Assembly: GCA_030425295.1 (NCBI GenBank) | Contig: JAUIAT010000009.1 | Coordinates: forward strand, 18,493 to 82,492 | Reading direction: 5' to 3' | DNA from: Gammaproteobacteria bacterium | GTDB lineage: Bacteria > Pseudomonadota > Gammaproteobacteria > JAUIAT01 | Length of the DNA stretch: 64,000 nucleotides | Shown: positions 38,453-48,578 of the stretch, piece after piece | How positions within the stretch are numbered: the stretch's first letter is position 1 | Layout: the number at the start of each line of letters is the position of its first letter | Notes under the pieces: generated by a model | What the model was told of the DNA's origin: nothing | Seen by the model: only the letters and a program-made list of their open reading frames with translations | Databases searched by the model: none | Made by a program: the position numbers and the translations under genes

Positions 38453-39994
38453 CTACCAAGTTTGAGTTTGTTTAAACGTTTCCACGATAGAAGTAATTTC
38501 TTTAGCTAGTTCATCACTAGTTTTAGGCTCTTTGTTGATCTTATCTAAAAGATCTTGATGCTTATCATGCATATAGCGATGAAGCTCACGCTCAAAATCA
38601 CAAACTTGCTTCACTTCAACATCATCAAGCAAACCTTGATCAGCGATAAATAGTGATACTGCCATTTCAGCCACGGAAAGTGGGTGATACTGAGGTTGTT
38701 TCATGATTTCAGTTACGCGCTTACCACGTTCAATTTGCTTACGAGTAGCGTCATCAAGATCAGACGCGAACTGAGCAAAAGCTTCTAGTTCACGGAACTG
38801 AGCAAGCGCCAAACGCATTGCACCACCGTATTTTTTAACGATCTTAGTTTGAGCGGCACCACCTACGCGAGATACAGATAAACCGCTGTTCATTGCCGGC
38901 CGAATACCTGAGTTAAACAGGTTGTTATCCAAGAAGATCTGACCATCAGTAATTGAGATCACATTTGTTGGTACAAATGCAGATACATCACCAGCTTGAG
39001 TTTCAATAATTGGAAGTGCAGTTAATGAGCCAGTTTGCCCCTTAACTTTACCACCAGTTTGCTCTTCAACGTATTCAGCATTAACACGTGCTGCACGCTC
39101 TAGAAGGCGTGAGTGAAGATAGAAAACATCACCTGGATAAGCTTCACGACCTGGTGGACGACGAAGTAGCAATGAAATTTGGCGATAAGCCCAAGCTTGT
39201 TTAGTCAAATCATCATAAACTATTAATGCGTCTTCACCTTTATCTCGGTAGTACTCGCCCATCGCACAACCAGCATATGGTGCAATATACTGAAGAGCTG
39301 CAGCATCAGATGCATTAGTGGCAACTACAGTTGTGTATTCCATAGCACCATGCTCTTCAAGTTTTTGTACTACAGCAGCAACCGTTGAAGCTTTCTGACC
39401 AATTGCAACATAGATACATTTAACGCCTGTATCTTTTTGGTTAATGATTGCATCAATTGCGATTGCAGTTTTACCAACCTGACGGTCACCGATAATCAAC
39501 TCACGTTGACCACGACCAATTGGAGTAAGTGCGTCGATTGATTTCAAGCCAGTTTGTAGTGGCTGAGAAACTGACTGACGACTAATTACGCCTGGCGCAA
39601 CTTTCTCAATTGGAGAAGTTTCTTTGGTGTTAATATCACCTTTACCATCAATTGGCTTACCAAGGCTGTTAACAACACGACCAAGCAGCTCTTCACCAAC
39701 TGGCACTTCAAGCACACGGCCAGTACACTTAACAGTTTGCCCCTCAGCTAGTTGCTCATACTCACCAAGAACTACACCAGCAACAGAATCTTGCTCAAGG
39801 TTTAAGGCAAGACCAAAGCTACCATCTTCAAATTGAAGCATCTCACCGTACATTACTTCATCGATACCGTGCACACGCACAACACCGTCTTTAAGACTTA
39901 GGATTGTACCTTCAGTACGAACCTGTGGCTCTGCCTGAAACTCTTCAATCCTTTGCTTGATTAGTTCACTAATCTCACTTGGCTTAATCTGCAT
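38453..39994 (-). CDS. atpA: ATP synthase F1 subunit alpha
   Basis: The 513-residue non-catalytic nucleotide-binding subunit. It starts [19 protein letters not shown], as in relatives, with GAGG six bases upstream of the ATG at 39994; an upstream in-frame start would add 15 residues of repeat-derived sequence. P-loop [28 protein letters not shown] and SRVGGAAQ are present. It is unusually far from atpH (246 bases) because a hairpin element lies in the gap. Confidence 0.98.
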   Translation of the reverse strand: MQIKPSEISELIKQRIEEFQAEPQVRTEGTILSLKDGVVRVHGIDEVMYGEMLQFEDGSFGLALNLEQDSVAGVVLGEYEQLAEGQTVKCTGRVLEVPVGEELLGRVVNSLGKPIDGKGDINTKETSPIEKVAPGVISRQSVSQPLQTGLKSIDALTPIGRGQRELIIGDRQVGKTAIAIDAIINQKDTGVKCIYVAIGQKASTVAAVVQKLEEHGAMEYTTVVATNASDAAALQYIAPYAGCAMGEYYRDKGEDALIVYDDLTKQAWAYRQISLLLRRPPGREAYPGDVFYLHSRLLERAARVNAEYVEEQTGGKVKGQTGSLTALPIIETQAGDVSAFVPTNVISITDGQIFLDNNLFNSGIRPAMNSGLSVSRVGGAAQTKIVKKYGGAMRLALAQFRELEAFAQFASDLDDATRKQIERGKRVTEIMKQPQYHPLSVAEMAVSLFIADQGLLDDVEVKQVCDFERELHRYMHDKHQDLLDKINKEPKTSDELAKEITSIVETFKQTQTW

Positions 39995-40016
39995 TATTAC
40001 CTCATTACTTCGTAGC

Positions 40017-40140
40017 GGGGAACGACCTAGCTTGGCCAATCTAGAGCGAAAAATCTTTTCGAGGTGCTCATGTATAAAAATACACTGCGCCCCTTCTCAA
40101 ATTTTTTCGCTCTACCTTGACACAATCTAGGTCGTTCTCC
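40017..40140. repeat. Hairpin element inserted between atpH and atpA
   Basis: Outer arms GGGGAACGACCTAG (40017-40030) and CTAGGTCGTTCTCC (40127-40140) match at 13 of 14 bases. Inside are TCTAGAGCGAAAAAT and the complement ATTTTTTCGCTCTA. It shares CTTGGC.ATCTAGAGC and GAAAAA with the element before ssb. About 124 bases in all, in the middle of the atp operon. Confidence 0.8.
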
Positions 40141-40240
40141 AATAAACAAAATTCATTTTTTATTGCTGCAACCTAATTCACAAACAATATATCCACAAAA
40201 ATTTGTGCTTTCAAAATTCCGCTTTAATCCGCGGAAATAT

Positions 40241-40771
40241 TCAAAGTTTTTCTTTTAGACGATCTAGTTGGCCACGAACTGAGCCGTCTAAAACTCTGTC
40301 GCCCATCTTGATAACTGCACCACCAATAATGGAAGAATCAACTTCGATAGTCATTTCAATTTCTTTATCGTAACGCTTGGCTAAAGCTTCTTTAAGCTTT
40401 TTCTCTTGAGCTTTTGCCATTGGCATTGCTGAAACTACCTCAACTTGCATAACGTGTTCTTTTTCAGCACACAAAGCACTATATGCTGCCAAAATTTCTG
40501 GCAATAAAAATAAACGTTTATTTTCAGCCATAACACGCAAGGCGTGATGCATTTGCTCGTTGAAGAATTTTTTGCCGATTGAATAAACCAGATCTGCAGT
40601 TTGATCAAAAGTAAACATTGGCGACTCAAGCTTTTCCTGCACCACTTTATCACTAACGATCATAGCGGCAGCTTCCAACATGTCAGCCCACTCTTTAAGT
40701 TCGCTTTTATCCACAGCAATTTCAAAAATTGCCTTGGCATATGGACGCGCAATTGTTTGATTATCAATCAT
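40241..40771 (-). CDS. atpH: ATP synthase F1 subunit delta
   Basis: A 176-residue peripheral-stalk subunit linking F1 to the b subunits. It has ARPYAKAIFEIAVDKSELKE at the N-terminus and the C-terminal signature VDSSIIGGAVIKMGDRVLDG, then SVRGQLDRLKEKL. Length matches E. coli (177). It begins seven bases from atpF. Confidence 0.96.
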   Translation of the reverse strand: MIDNQTIARPYAKAIFEIAVDKSELKEWADMLEAAAMIVSDKVVQEKLESPMFTFDQTADLVYSIGKKFFNEQMHHALRVMAENKRLFLLPEILAAYSALCAEKEHVMQVEVVSAMPMAKAQEKKLKEALAKRYDKEIEMTIEVDSSIIGGAVIKMGDRVLDGSVRGQLDRLKEKL

Positions 40772-40777
40772 GTCGTC

Positions 40778-41248
40778 TTACACTTTTGAAATAATTTCAT
40801 CAACAAGCGAAGCTTGTGTCTTTTTATCAATCTGCTTACCTAAAACTTTCTCTGCAACGGTAATTGCAAGCTCAGCAGTATGAGACTTCAATTCATTAAC
40901 AGCTTTTTGGCGCTGATTATCAATTTCTTGATTAGCAGACGCAACAATAACCTCTCCCTCTTGACGAGCTTGTTCTTTTGCATCATCAATCATTCGGTTA
41001 ACGCGCTGATTTGCTTGATCAACAATTTCAGCAGCCTGAGATTTAGATTCACGAATATGATCCGCAGCTTTAGTATGAGCTAACTCTAGTTCACGCTGAG
41101 CCTTATCAGCAGCAGCAATACCATCTGCTATTTTCTTTTCACGCTCAGACATCGCTTGAGTTATATGGGGCCAAATGAACTTCATGGTGAACCAAACGAA
41201 CACCGCAAATGTAATCATCTGCCCAAACAAAGTTGCATTAATGTCCAT
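40778..41248 (-). CDS. atpF: ATP synthase Fo subunit b
   Basis: A 156-residue stator subunit. One N-terminal membrane helix ([20 protein letters not shown]) is followed by a long charged coiled coil ([20 protein letters not shown], then [20 protein letters not shown]). Length equals the E. coli subunit (156). It lies between atpE and atpH. Confidence 0.96.
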   Translation of the reverse strand: MDINATLFGQMITFAVFVWFTMKFIWPHITQAMSEREKKIADGIAAADKAQRELELAHTKAADHIRESKSQAAEIVDQANQRVNRMIDDAKEQARQEGEVIVASANQEIDNQRQKAVNELKSHTAELAITVAEKVLGKQIDKKTQASLVDEIISKV

Positions 41249-41275
41249 CTTTAACCCCTCCGGATATCTTATAAA

Positions 41276-41605
<330 letters not shown>

Positions 41606-41626
41606 TTAAACCGAATACCAATATCA

Positions 41627-42454
<828 letters not shown>

Positions 42455-42548
42455 TTACAGTCTTATTTTTAAACAGTTTTTAGCTGTAGATTAGCTTATT
42501 CAACGCGTGAGTATAAATAGTTTTATTTGAAGAATCAATAGTAGAATT

Positions 42549-42935
42549 TTATTTGTCATATCTAATAATAAATGGGGCAACCCAATTTAAAAAAGTTGCA
42601 ATAGTAAATCCGAAAAAAGTTTGAGCAGGCAAGAAAGAAAGCCACTTAAAACAAATAACTAACAATAAGGCCATTAAAACCATCTTGCATAGCTCGCCGA
42701 TATAAAAAGCATTTATCATCTTTCTTGCATTACTAGGCTTAATATTTGAAAACAGAAACCATGCAAATAAAAACACTGGCAATAAAGCCGAAATCCCACC
42801 TAACAAGAAGGCATAAAATTCATTAAACCCTTTAAAAAGAAAAAGCAGGGACAAAACTAAAAATACGGCAAACTGCATAGTAACCAGCCTCCACCCTAGA
42901 CCAACATATCGCTGTACAACTGGATTATCCCGCAC
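42549..42935 (-). CDS. atpI: ATP synthase subunit I
   Basis: A 128-residue membrane protein with four helices (TMQFAVFLVLSLLFLFKGF, FYAFLLGGISALLPVFLFAW, FYIGELCKMVLMALLLVICF, FGFTIATFLNWVAPFIIRYD), typical of AtpI, which aids assembly of the c ring. The start was set at the GTG at 42933-42935 because AGGAG lies five bases upstream and the family length fits. A longer frame reading upstream has no ribosome-binding site and consists of low-complexity sequence. Confidence 0.82.
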   Translation of the reverse strand: MRDNPVVQRYVGLGWRLVTMQFAVFLVLSLLFLFKGFNEFYAFLLGGISALLPVFLFAWFLFSNIKPSNARKMINAFYIGELCKMVLMALLLVICFKWLSFLPAQTFFGFTIATFLNWVAPFIIRYDK

Positions 42936-42984
42936 CTTATCTCCTAAAAAAATTATAATGTTACGCTTTTTTAAATTAATGTAT

Positions 42985-43209
42985 TCATGCAACCCGATTA
43001 AAAGTGCCGCAATCAAATTTATTATTACGTGAACTTGATTTCCCTTGAGCTTTATCATCAGCTGGCTTGCTAAAGATTGAGGAAGATTGAATACTTGGTT
43101 TAGGCCCAGGCTTTTTTCTTCCTGCACCGCAACAATCCTGAACTTTTTCAGCATCGAAACCATCCTGAACTTTTTCAGCATCACGATCGGCCTGAATTTT
43201 TTCAGCCAT
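42985..43209 (-). CDS. Possible small protein with 9-residue repeats upstream of atpI
   Basis: A 74-codon frame whose ATG at 43209 has GGAGG nine bases upstream. The N-terminus contains three 9-residue repeats (AEKIQADRD, AEKVQDGFD, AEKVQDCCG) encoded by 27-base tandem repeats. The rest is basic and Ser-rich (GRKKPGPKPSIQSSSIFSKP). It is not a recognised family. It would be the first gene of the atp operon. The good ribosome-binding site supports it; the low complexity argues caution. Confidence 0.4.
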   Translation of the reverse strand: MAEKIQADRDAEKVQDGFDAEKVQDCCGAGRKKPGPKPSIQSSSIFSKPADDKAQGKSSSRNNKFDCGTFNRVA

Positions 43210-43422
43210 CTTTAAATGCCTCCAGGTAACCTCTAAGTTGTTATTTTTCACATCAGTACCCCTTTACATTTCAGCTTTAACCTATTGATAACTTATCTTA
43301 CAGCCGCAAATTATAGATATTTTCGCTTTGCGCCATCAATTTTTAATAGACGCTAATAAAATAAACAAAAAAATGCTTAAGGTCAATTTTTGAACTATAA
43401 TTCAAAAAAAGGAGAAATTAAT

Positions 43423-43878
43423 ATGAGCTCAGAAGTAACAGCCCCAAGAATGGGGAGATTTGTGTTTTTATCCATACACTTATTTCTAGGATCTCTTATT
43501 GTACTAGCTGGCATACTTGCTGTGTCATTAGGATTACAAAATATTGAAGGCACCAATATAGACCCATTAGGCGGATCAATAATTTTGATTAGCGCTATAA
43601 TATCAATATATATTGGCGTAAAAAGATTGCATGACTTAGATTATTGTGGATGGTGGTACTTAGTCTTCTTACTACCTTTGATTGGAAATATTTTGTGGTT
43701 ATTACTGTTTTTTGTCCCTGGCACTTATGGAGCAAATAGGTATGGTGAAGCTACAGCAAAACCCAGCAAAATTTACTCTGTTATGCTATACGGATCGCTT
43801 ATTTTCTTAATTGCTATAATTGTTTCGTATGTTTCATTAATGCCCGGAGAAGTTGTTACATTAAAAGTAACCCAATAG
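43423..43878 (+). CDS. DUF805 family membrane protein
   Basis: A 151-residue inner-membrane protein with about four helices. The DUF805 signature is RLHDLDYCGWWYLVFLLPLI, then GNILWLLLFFVPGTYGANRYG. The ATG at 43423 follows AAGGAG; an upstream in-frame TTG was rejected. The function of DUF805 proteins is not established. It is divergent from the atp operon and convergent with fabV. Confidence 0.85.
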   Translation: MSSEVTAPRMGRFVFLSIHLFLGSLIVLAGILAVSLGLQNIEGTNIDPLGGSIILISAIISIYIGVKRLHDLDYCGWWYLVFLLPLIGNILWLLLFFVPGTYGANRYGEATAKPSKIYSVMLYGSLIFLIAIIVSYVSLMPGEVVTLKVTQ

Positions 43879-43905
43879 GCATGTAAATCTATTTAGTTAT
43901 ACTAC

Positions 43906-43934
43906 CCCCCAGCTTACGCTGGGGGCAGCAATTT
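43906..43934 (+). terminator. Terminator between DUF805 gene and fabV
   Basis: CCCCCAGC and GCTGGGGG form an 8-base stem with loop TTAC, followed after CAGCAA by a T-run. It serves the plus-strand gene. Confidence 0.8.
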
Positions 43935-43958
43935 TTAAAAAACTTTTTATTCAGAATT

Positions 43959-45149
43959 TTATTCAGAAATTGATGGGATAGAAACGATCTGATCAACATC
44001 TGCATCGTAGTCCACAGCATCAAAACTAAAACCAAATAGCTTATGAAAATCATCGCGATAAGCTTGAATATCGCTAATTGACTCAATATTGTCAGAGTTA
44101 ACCTGACTCCAAAGATCTGCTACTTCTTGCTGTACATCTTCACGCATTTCCCAATCATCGACACGAACGCGACTCTCACCATCAAACTCTATTTCACCAG
44201 CATAAACTTTATCTTTAAATAAGCGTGTCATCTGCTCAATGCAGCCTTCATGAATGCCCTTTTCTTTCATAACCTTGAAAAGTAGCGCCATATATAGAGG
44301 AACGACAGGAATTGCAGAACTGGCTTGAGTTACTAGGGCTTTATTGACTGACAAAAACGCCGAGCCGCCCTTAGTCTGCATGCGAGAATTAAGCCTAATG
44401 GCAGTCTCTTGAAGATGGTCTTTAGCCTTACCAATACTACCATTTTTGTAGATAGGGTGAGTTAATTCTGGACCAATATAAGTATATGCAACAGTTTTAG
44501 CAGTTTCAGTTAAAACGCCTGCTGACTCTAAAGCATCCATCCACATTTCCCAATCTTCACCACCCATAACCTTGACGGTACGGGCAACTTCATCGCCTTC
44601 AGCAGGATTTATCGAAATTTCTTTTACTTCACCAGACATTGGATCAACCGTCTTGTTGGTGTAAACACCTTCGGTTGGCTTTAAAACAGAAGAAAAAGTT
44701 TCGCCGCTACGAGGATCCGTGCGACGAGGGCTTGCTAGACTATAAACAACTAAATCGACTTTACCCAAATCATTTTTAATTAAATCAATTGTTTGCTGCT
44801 TGATTTCATCAGAAAATGCATCACCATTAATACTTTTTGCATAAAAGCCATCTGCATGAGCAATCTGCTCAAAAGCAGCCGTATTATACCAACCTGCACT
44901 TGCAGTTCGTTTTTCAGTCGCGGGGCGCTCGAAGAAAACACCAATAGTTTTAGCATCTGAGCCATAAGTTGTTGCAATTCTACTTGCCAAACCATAACCC
45001 GTTGATGCACCAATAACTAATACATTCTTTGGGCCTTCAAACTTATCCTGACTTTTTACATATTCAATTTGCTGCTTAACAGACTCATAACAACCAGCCG
45101 GATGAGCTGCAGTACAAATAAAACCGCGAATCTTAGGTTGGATAATCAT
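43959..45149 (-). CDS. fabV: Enoyl-[ACP] reductase FabV (trans-2-enoyl-CoA reductase)
   Basis: A 396-residue NADH-dependent reductase completing the last step of each fatty-acid elongation cycle; FabV forms are resistant to triclosan. It starts MIIQPKIRGFICTAAHPAGC. The NADH site is VLVIGASTGYGLASRIA. The catalytic Y-x8-K is in AYTYIGPELTHPIYKNGSIG, then KAK. Length matches other FabV proteins (about 400). It ends convergently near the DUF805 gene. Confidence 0.97.
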   Translation of the reverse strand: MIIQPKIRGFICTAAHPAGCYESVKQQIEYVKSQDKFEGPKNVLVIGASTGYGLASRIATTYGSDAKTIGVFFERPATEKRTASAGWYNTAAFEQIAHADGFYAKSINGDAFSDEIKQQTIDLIKNDLGKVDLVVYSLASPRRTDPRSGETFSSVLKPTEGVYTNKTVDPMSGEVKEISINPAEGDEVARTVKVMGGEDWEMWMDALESAGVLTETAKTVAYTYIGPELTHPIYKNGSIGKAKDHLQETAIRLNSRMQTKGGSAFLSVNKALVTQASSAIPVVPLYMALLFKVMKEKGIHEGCIEQMTRLFKDKVYAGEIEFDGESRVRVDDWEMREDVQQEVADLWSQVNSDNIESISDIQAYRDDFHKLFGFSFDAVDYDADVDQIVSIPSISE

Positions 45150-45225
45150 AATTTTCCTCGATCAAAAATTAGTTTGGTGGAATTGTACCATAATTAATTT
45201 CTAACCGACAAAAAACTCCAGGCTA

Positions 45226-45876
45226 TCATAACGCTACAAAAGTTTGATTATGATGATCATAAGTCTCAACTTGGCCTAAGGCCATATCAAAATACCAACC
45301 GTGCAAAAACAGTTTTTCATTATCAACACGCTGCTTAATCCAAGGGTAAGTCATCAAATTATTAAGAGAATGTATTAATGATTCTTTTTCACACTCATGA
45401 CACTGATCATCAAAATCTAGAGAACCATGCTCTTTAATAACTTTATCTCTCGCTGGAGTTGCACCCTCCATCCACGCAGAGATAAAGTCATTATCTTGAC
45501 TAGAGTGCGCTGATTCCATTAAAGCTCTTACGCCACCACAAAGGCTATGCCCAAAAACTACAATATCGCTCACCTCAAGCGCCGTAACACCAAATTCTAA
45601 AGCAGCACTCGTCCCATGATGCCTTGAATCAGCCATAAATGGCTGAACTATATTTGCAATATTGCGAACCACAAACAAGTCACCTGGTTTACTGCCAGTA
45701 ACAATTGCTGGATCGACACGTGAATCGCAGCAAGCCACCATCAAAACATTTGGATTTTGACCATGTTTAACGAGACCCTCAAAAGTTCTCGCCTGCTCGA
45801 AATTTTCATTTCTAAAGTTCTCATAACCTTCAATAAGTGGCTTAATAGAAGAACCTGCCGGAATGTTTGCTTTCAT
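45226..45876 (-). CDS. can: Beta-class carbonic anhydrase
   Basis: Interconverts CO2 and bicarbonate. The 216-residue product has the zinc ligands in VACCDSRVDP (Cys and the Asp-Arg dyad) and in VFGHSLCGGVRAL (His and Cys), with GDLFVVRNIANIV between them. The ATG overlaps the stop codon of the upstream AAA/DUF4143 gene (ATGA), so the two are probably translationally coupled. No other carbon-metabolism gene is adjacent. Confidence 0.95.
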   Translation of the reverse strand: MKANIPAGSSIKPLIEGYENFRNENFEQARTFEGLVKHGQNPNVLMVACCDSRVDPAIVTGSKPGDLFVVRNIANIVQPFMADSRHHGTSAALEFGVTALEVSDIVVFGHSLCGGVRALMESAHSSQDNDFISAWMEGATPARDKVIKEHGSLDFDDQCHECEKESLIHSLNNLMTYPWIKQRVDNEKLFLHGWYFDMALGQVETYDHHNQTFVAL

Positions 45877-47027
45877 AAAAAACTACTCCCAAGATATTTT
45901 TTGTAGGATACCACGTTTAGTCCTGGCTGAAAATCTACCGAATCGCCCCTATATATTAGGAATCCCTCATCTTTATCAGATATTAAAGCCCTTATTGCTG
46001 TAAACATTTTATTCGTGAATGTAGAAGATTTTTTAATTTCGAAAAATTTCTTTTGCACTTTATCATCTAAAATTAGATCAACCTCTAGCTGATCTCTAGT
46101 TCGCAAATAAAATAACCCTACCCCTGTTTTCTTATGCATTTGCTGTTTATAAATATCGGCAACAACATAGTTTTCAAACAGTGCCCCGGAGAGCGGCCCT
46201 GACTCATATAACTCCTCAGTTTTTACGCCCGTTAAATACGAAACTAGGCCAGTATCCCAAAAATATAGCTTAGGGCTTTTAACAATTCTTTTACCAAAAT
46301 TTTCATAGTATGGCTCAAGTAAAAAGATAATATAGGAAGCTTCTAAAATGGATATCCAGCGCTTAATGGTTGGAACTGAAACACCCAGCTTTCTAGCATA
46401 CGTTGAAAAATCTAGCGTTGCAGAAACATTTGCAGCCAACAAATTCATTAATCGCTGAAAGTCTCTTATATCACCAATATTACTCATAACCCTGACGTCT
46501 TTATTTAGGTAGGTATCAATATAGGAGGAATACCACAACTCACTTTCGTCATACTTTCTATCAACCATTTCAGGATAAGAGCCACGATACACTGCTTGAT
46601 CACGGGCATATTCGGGCAACTCAGAAAACTGTAGAGGCAACAAAGAAAATAATCCTATTCTGCCGGCCAAAGATTCAGAAATTCGCTTCATTGCAGAAAA
46701 TTGATTTGAGCCAGTTACTACAAACTTACCGTAATTTTGTCGATCATTATCAACTTCAATTTTAATGTAGTTAAATATTTGAGGCACGAATTGAACTTCA
46801 TCAAATATAACCTTGTCGCTATACTGCTTTAAAAAGCCCTTTGGATCACTCTCAAAGTAGGCAATATTTGTCGGATCATCAAAAGTCACATATTTATAAT
46901 CAGGTAAGGAATGAAGCAATAATGTTGATTTACCAGATTGCCTTGGGCCAGTAATCCCAACTACTGGGAATGAAGATAGAAAGCGATTAAGAGTTGATTC
47001 TGCTGCTCTTGGCAAATACCGCACCAT
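45873..47027 (-). CDS. AAA ATPase with C-terminal DUF4143 (copy B)
   Basis: A 384-residue paralogue of copy A at 9874-11019. It has P-loop GITGPRQSGKSTLLL, Walker B-like VIFDEVQFVPQIFNYIK, sensor VVTGSNQFSAM, the winged-helix-like FSTYARKLGVSVPTIKRWI, and the DUF4143 region (LRTRDQLEVDLILD). The start was set at the ATG at 47027 (MVRYLPRAAEST), which aligns with copy A; an upstream TTG lies in a palindrome. Its stop overlaps the carbonic anhydrase start. The cellular role of this family is not established. Confidence 0.85.
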   Translation of the reverse strand: MVRYLPRAAESTLNRFLSSFPVVGITGPRQSGKSTLLLHSLPDYKYVTFDDPTNIAYFESDPKGFLKQYSDKVIFDEVQFVPQIFNYIKIEVDNDRQNYGKFVVTGSNQFSAMKRISESLAGRIGLFSLLPLQFSELPEYARDQAVYRGSYPEMVDRKYDESELWYSSYIDTYLNKDVRVMSNIGDIRDFQRLMNLLAANVSATLDFSTYARKLGVSVPTIKRWISILEASYIIFLLEPYYENFGKRIVKSPKLYFWDTGLVSYLTGVKTEELYESGPLSGALFENYVVADIYKQQMHKKTGVGLFYLRTRDQLEVDLILDDKVQKKFFEIKKSSTFTNKMFTAIRALISDKDEGFLIYRGDSVDFQPGLNVVSYKKYLGSSFL

Positions 47028-47030
47028 AAA

Positions 47031-47070
47031 TTCCTGCAATTTTAATATTTGATATTAATTATGCAGGGAA
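47031..47070. promoter_or_regulatory. Palindrome 1 upstream of AAA/DUF4143 copy B
   Basis: A 40-base imperfect palindrome, TTCCTGCAATTTTAATATT on the left and AATTATGCAGGGAA on the right, ending three bases from the start codon. A second copy lies 61 bases upstream. Confidence 0.6.
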
Positions 47071-47091
47071 AATAGCAAAAAATCAATAAAG

Positions 47092-47130
47092 TTCCTGCAA
47101 TTTTAATATTCAATATTAATTTTTCAGGAA
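47092..47130. promoter_or_regulatory. Palindrome 2 upstream of AAA/DUF4143 copy B
   Basis: A 39-base copy with outer arms TTCCTG and CAGGAA and a centre of TTAATATT and AATATTAA. It lies between this gene and cysS. Confidence 0.6.
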
Positions 47131-47141
47131 TTTTAAGAAGA

Positions 47142-48530
47142 TTACGTGGAAATAGAACGCCAAATTGTACCTTGAGCAGTATCTTCGAGCGCAATACCCT
47201 CTCGCTCTAATTCAGCCCTAATTTCATCTGCTCTTTGCCAGTCTTTATTTTTGCGCGACTCAACTCTCTCGCGAATTAACCCTTCTATCTTGTAAATCAT
47301 TTCAGGACTTATTGTACCTTGTAAAAAATCTTGGGGATCTGATCGCAAAATACCAAGAATTTGACCTAATTTTTTCAGCAATGCGCCGAGCTCTAAAGCT
47401 TTCTGCTCATTACCCTCAGATCTTTCACGATTCATATCACGAACAATATCGAATAAAATTGACAATGCGACAGGAGTATTAAAGTCATCCTGCATTGCTT
47501 CATGAAATTTTTTCTCATATTCAGTTTTCTTTGGAGCTTTCGCCTCACCTTCAGGCAGATCACGCAAAGCCGTATAAAAACGCTCAAGTGCAGCTGAGGC
47601 ATTATCCAAACTTTCTTGGCTATAGTTTAATGGGCTACGATAATGACTCGCCAGCATAAAATAACGAATCACCTCAGGGCGGTTGCTTGCTAAAACGTCG
47701 CGAATGGTAAAGAAATTACCAAGTGATTTCGACATCTTCTCTTTATTTATTTCAACATACCCTAAGTGCATCCAACGATGAGCAAAACCACAACCAGTTG
47801 CAGCCTTAGCTTGCGCAATCTCATTCTGATGATGGGGAAATTGCAAATCGCGACCACCACCATGAATATCAAAATCAGCACCTAAAAGATCGACAGACAT
47901 TGCCGAACACTCAATATGCCAGCCAGGACGGCCTGGGCCCCAAGGAGATTCCCAACTTGGCTCGCCTGGCTTGGCTGATTTCCAAAGCACAAAATCCAAA
48001 GGGCTTCGCTTAGCATCATTGACTTCAACACGCGCTCCACTTAGCAGAGCCTCTAAATCTTGATGCGCTAGCTCGCCATATTCTTTAAACTGACCCACTT
48101 GATAATACACATCGCCATTATCAGACTGATAAGCGAACTTCTTCTTCATTAGGTCTTGAATCATATCAATCATTTTTTGGATATAATCAGTCGCCTTAGG
48201 CTCCTCATCTGGAGGCAGGACGCCAAGCACAGATTCATCTTGATGCATGGCTTCAATCATTCGAGAGGTTAAATCTTGCCAATTTTCATTGTTTTTTTGC
48301 GCCTGTTTAATGATTTTATCGTCAATATCGGTGATATTACGGACATATCGAACTTTATAACCAATAGCGCGTAAATACCTAGTTACCATGTCGAAATTAA
48401 CCATTACACGGGCATGGCCAATATGGCACAGATCATAAACTGTCATACCGCAGACATAAATGCCGACTTGACCTTCACTTAGAGGTGTAAATTGTTCTTT
48501 TTTTTGAGTTAGTGTGTTGTAAATCTTCAT
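47142..48530 (-). CDS. cysS: Cysteinyl-tRNA synthetase
   Basis: A class I synthetase charging tRNA-Cys. The 462-residue product has the zinc and HIGH region YVCGMTVYDLCHIGHARVMV, WHIECSAMSVDLLG, FPHHQNEIAQAKA, and the KMSKS loop NKEKMSKSLGNFFTIRD. Length matches E. coli (461). It lies 48 bases after gltX on the same strand, a common pairing. Confidence 0.98.
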   Translation of the reverse strand: MKIYNTLTQKKEQFTPLSEGQVGIYVCGMTVYDLCHIGHARVMVNFDMVTRYLRAIGYKVRYVRNITDIDDKIIKQAQKNNENWQDLTSRMIEAMHQDESVLGVLPPDEEPKATDYIQKMIDMIQDLMKKKFAYQSDNGDVYYQVGQFKEYGELAHQDLEALLSGARVEVNDAKRSPLDFVLWKSAKPGEPSWESPWGPGRPGWHIECSAMSVDLLGADFDIHGGGRDLQFPHHQNEIAQAKAATGCGFAHRWMHLGYVEINKEKMSKSLGNFFTIRDVLASNRPEVIRYFMLASHYRSPLNYSQESLDNASAALERFYTALRDLPEGEAKAPKKTEYEKKFHEAMQDDFNTPVALSILFDIVRDMNRERSEGNEQKALELGALLKKLGQILGILRSDPQDFLQGTISPEMIYKIEGLIRERVESRKNKDWQRADEIRAELEREGIALEDTAQGTIWRSIST

Positions 48531-48578
48531 ATAAATATTTCACTCTGTTCAAAGCTCTTACCTACCCCTCAGTCAAGT

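Noticed and set aside
42936..43184. N-terminal extension of atpI
   Set aside because: The longer frame reads low-complexity repeats in the wrong frame; a GTG with AGGAG at 42935 gives a normal AtpI length.
43889..44086. Minus-strand frame overlapping the fabV 3' end
   Set aside because: It lies in another frame of fabV and runs through the terminator of the DUF805 gene.
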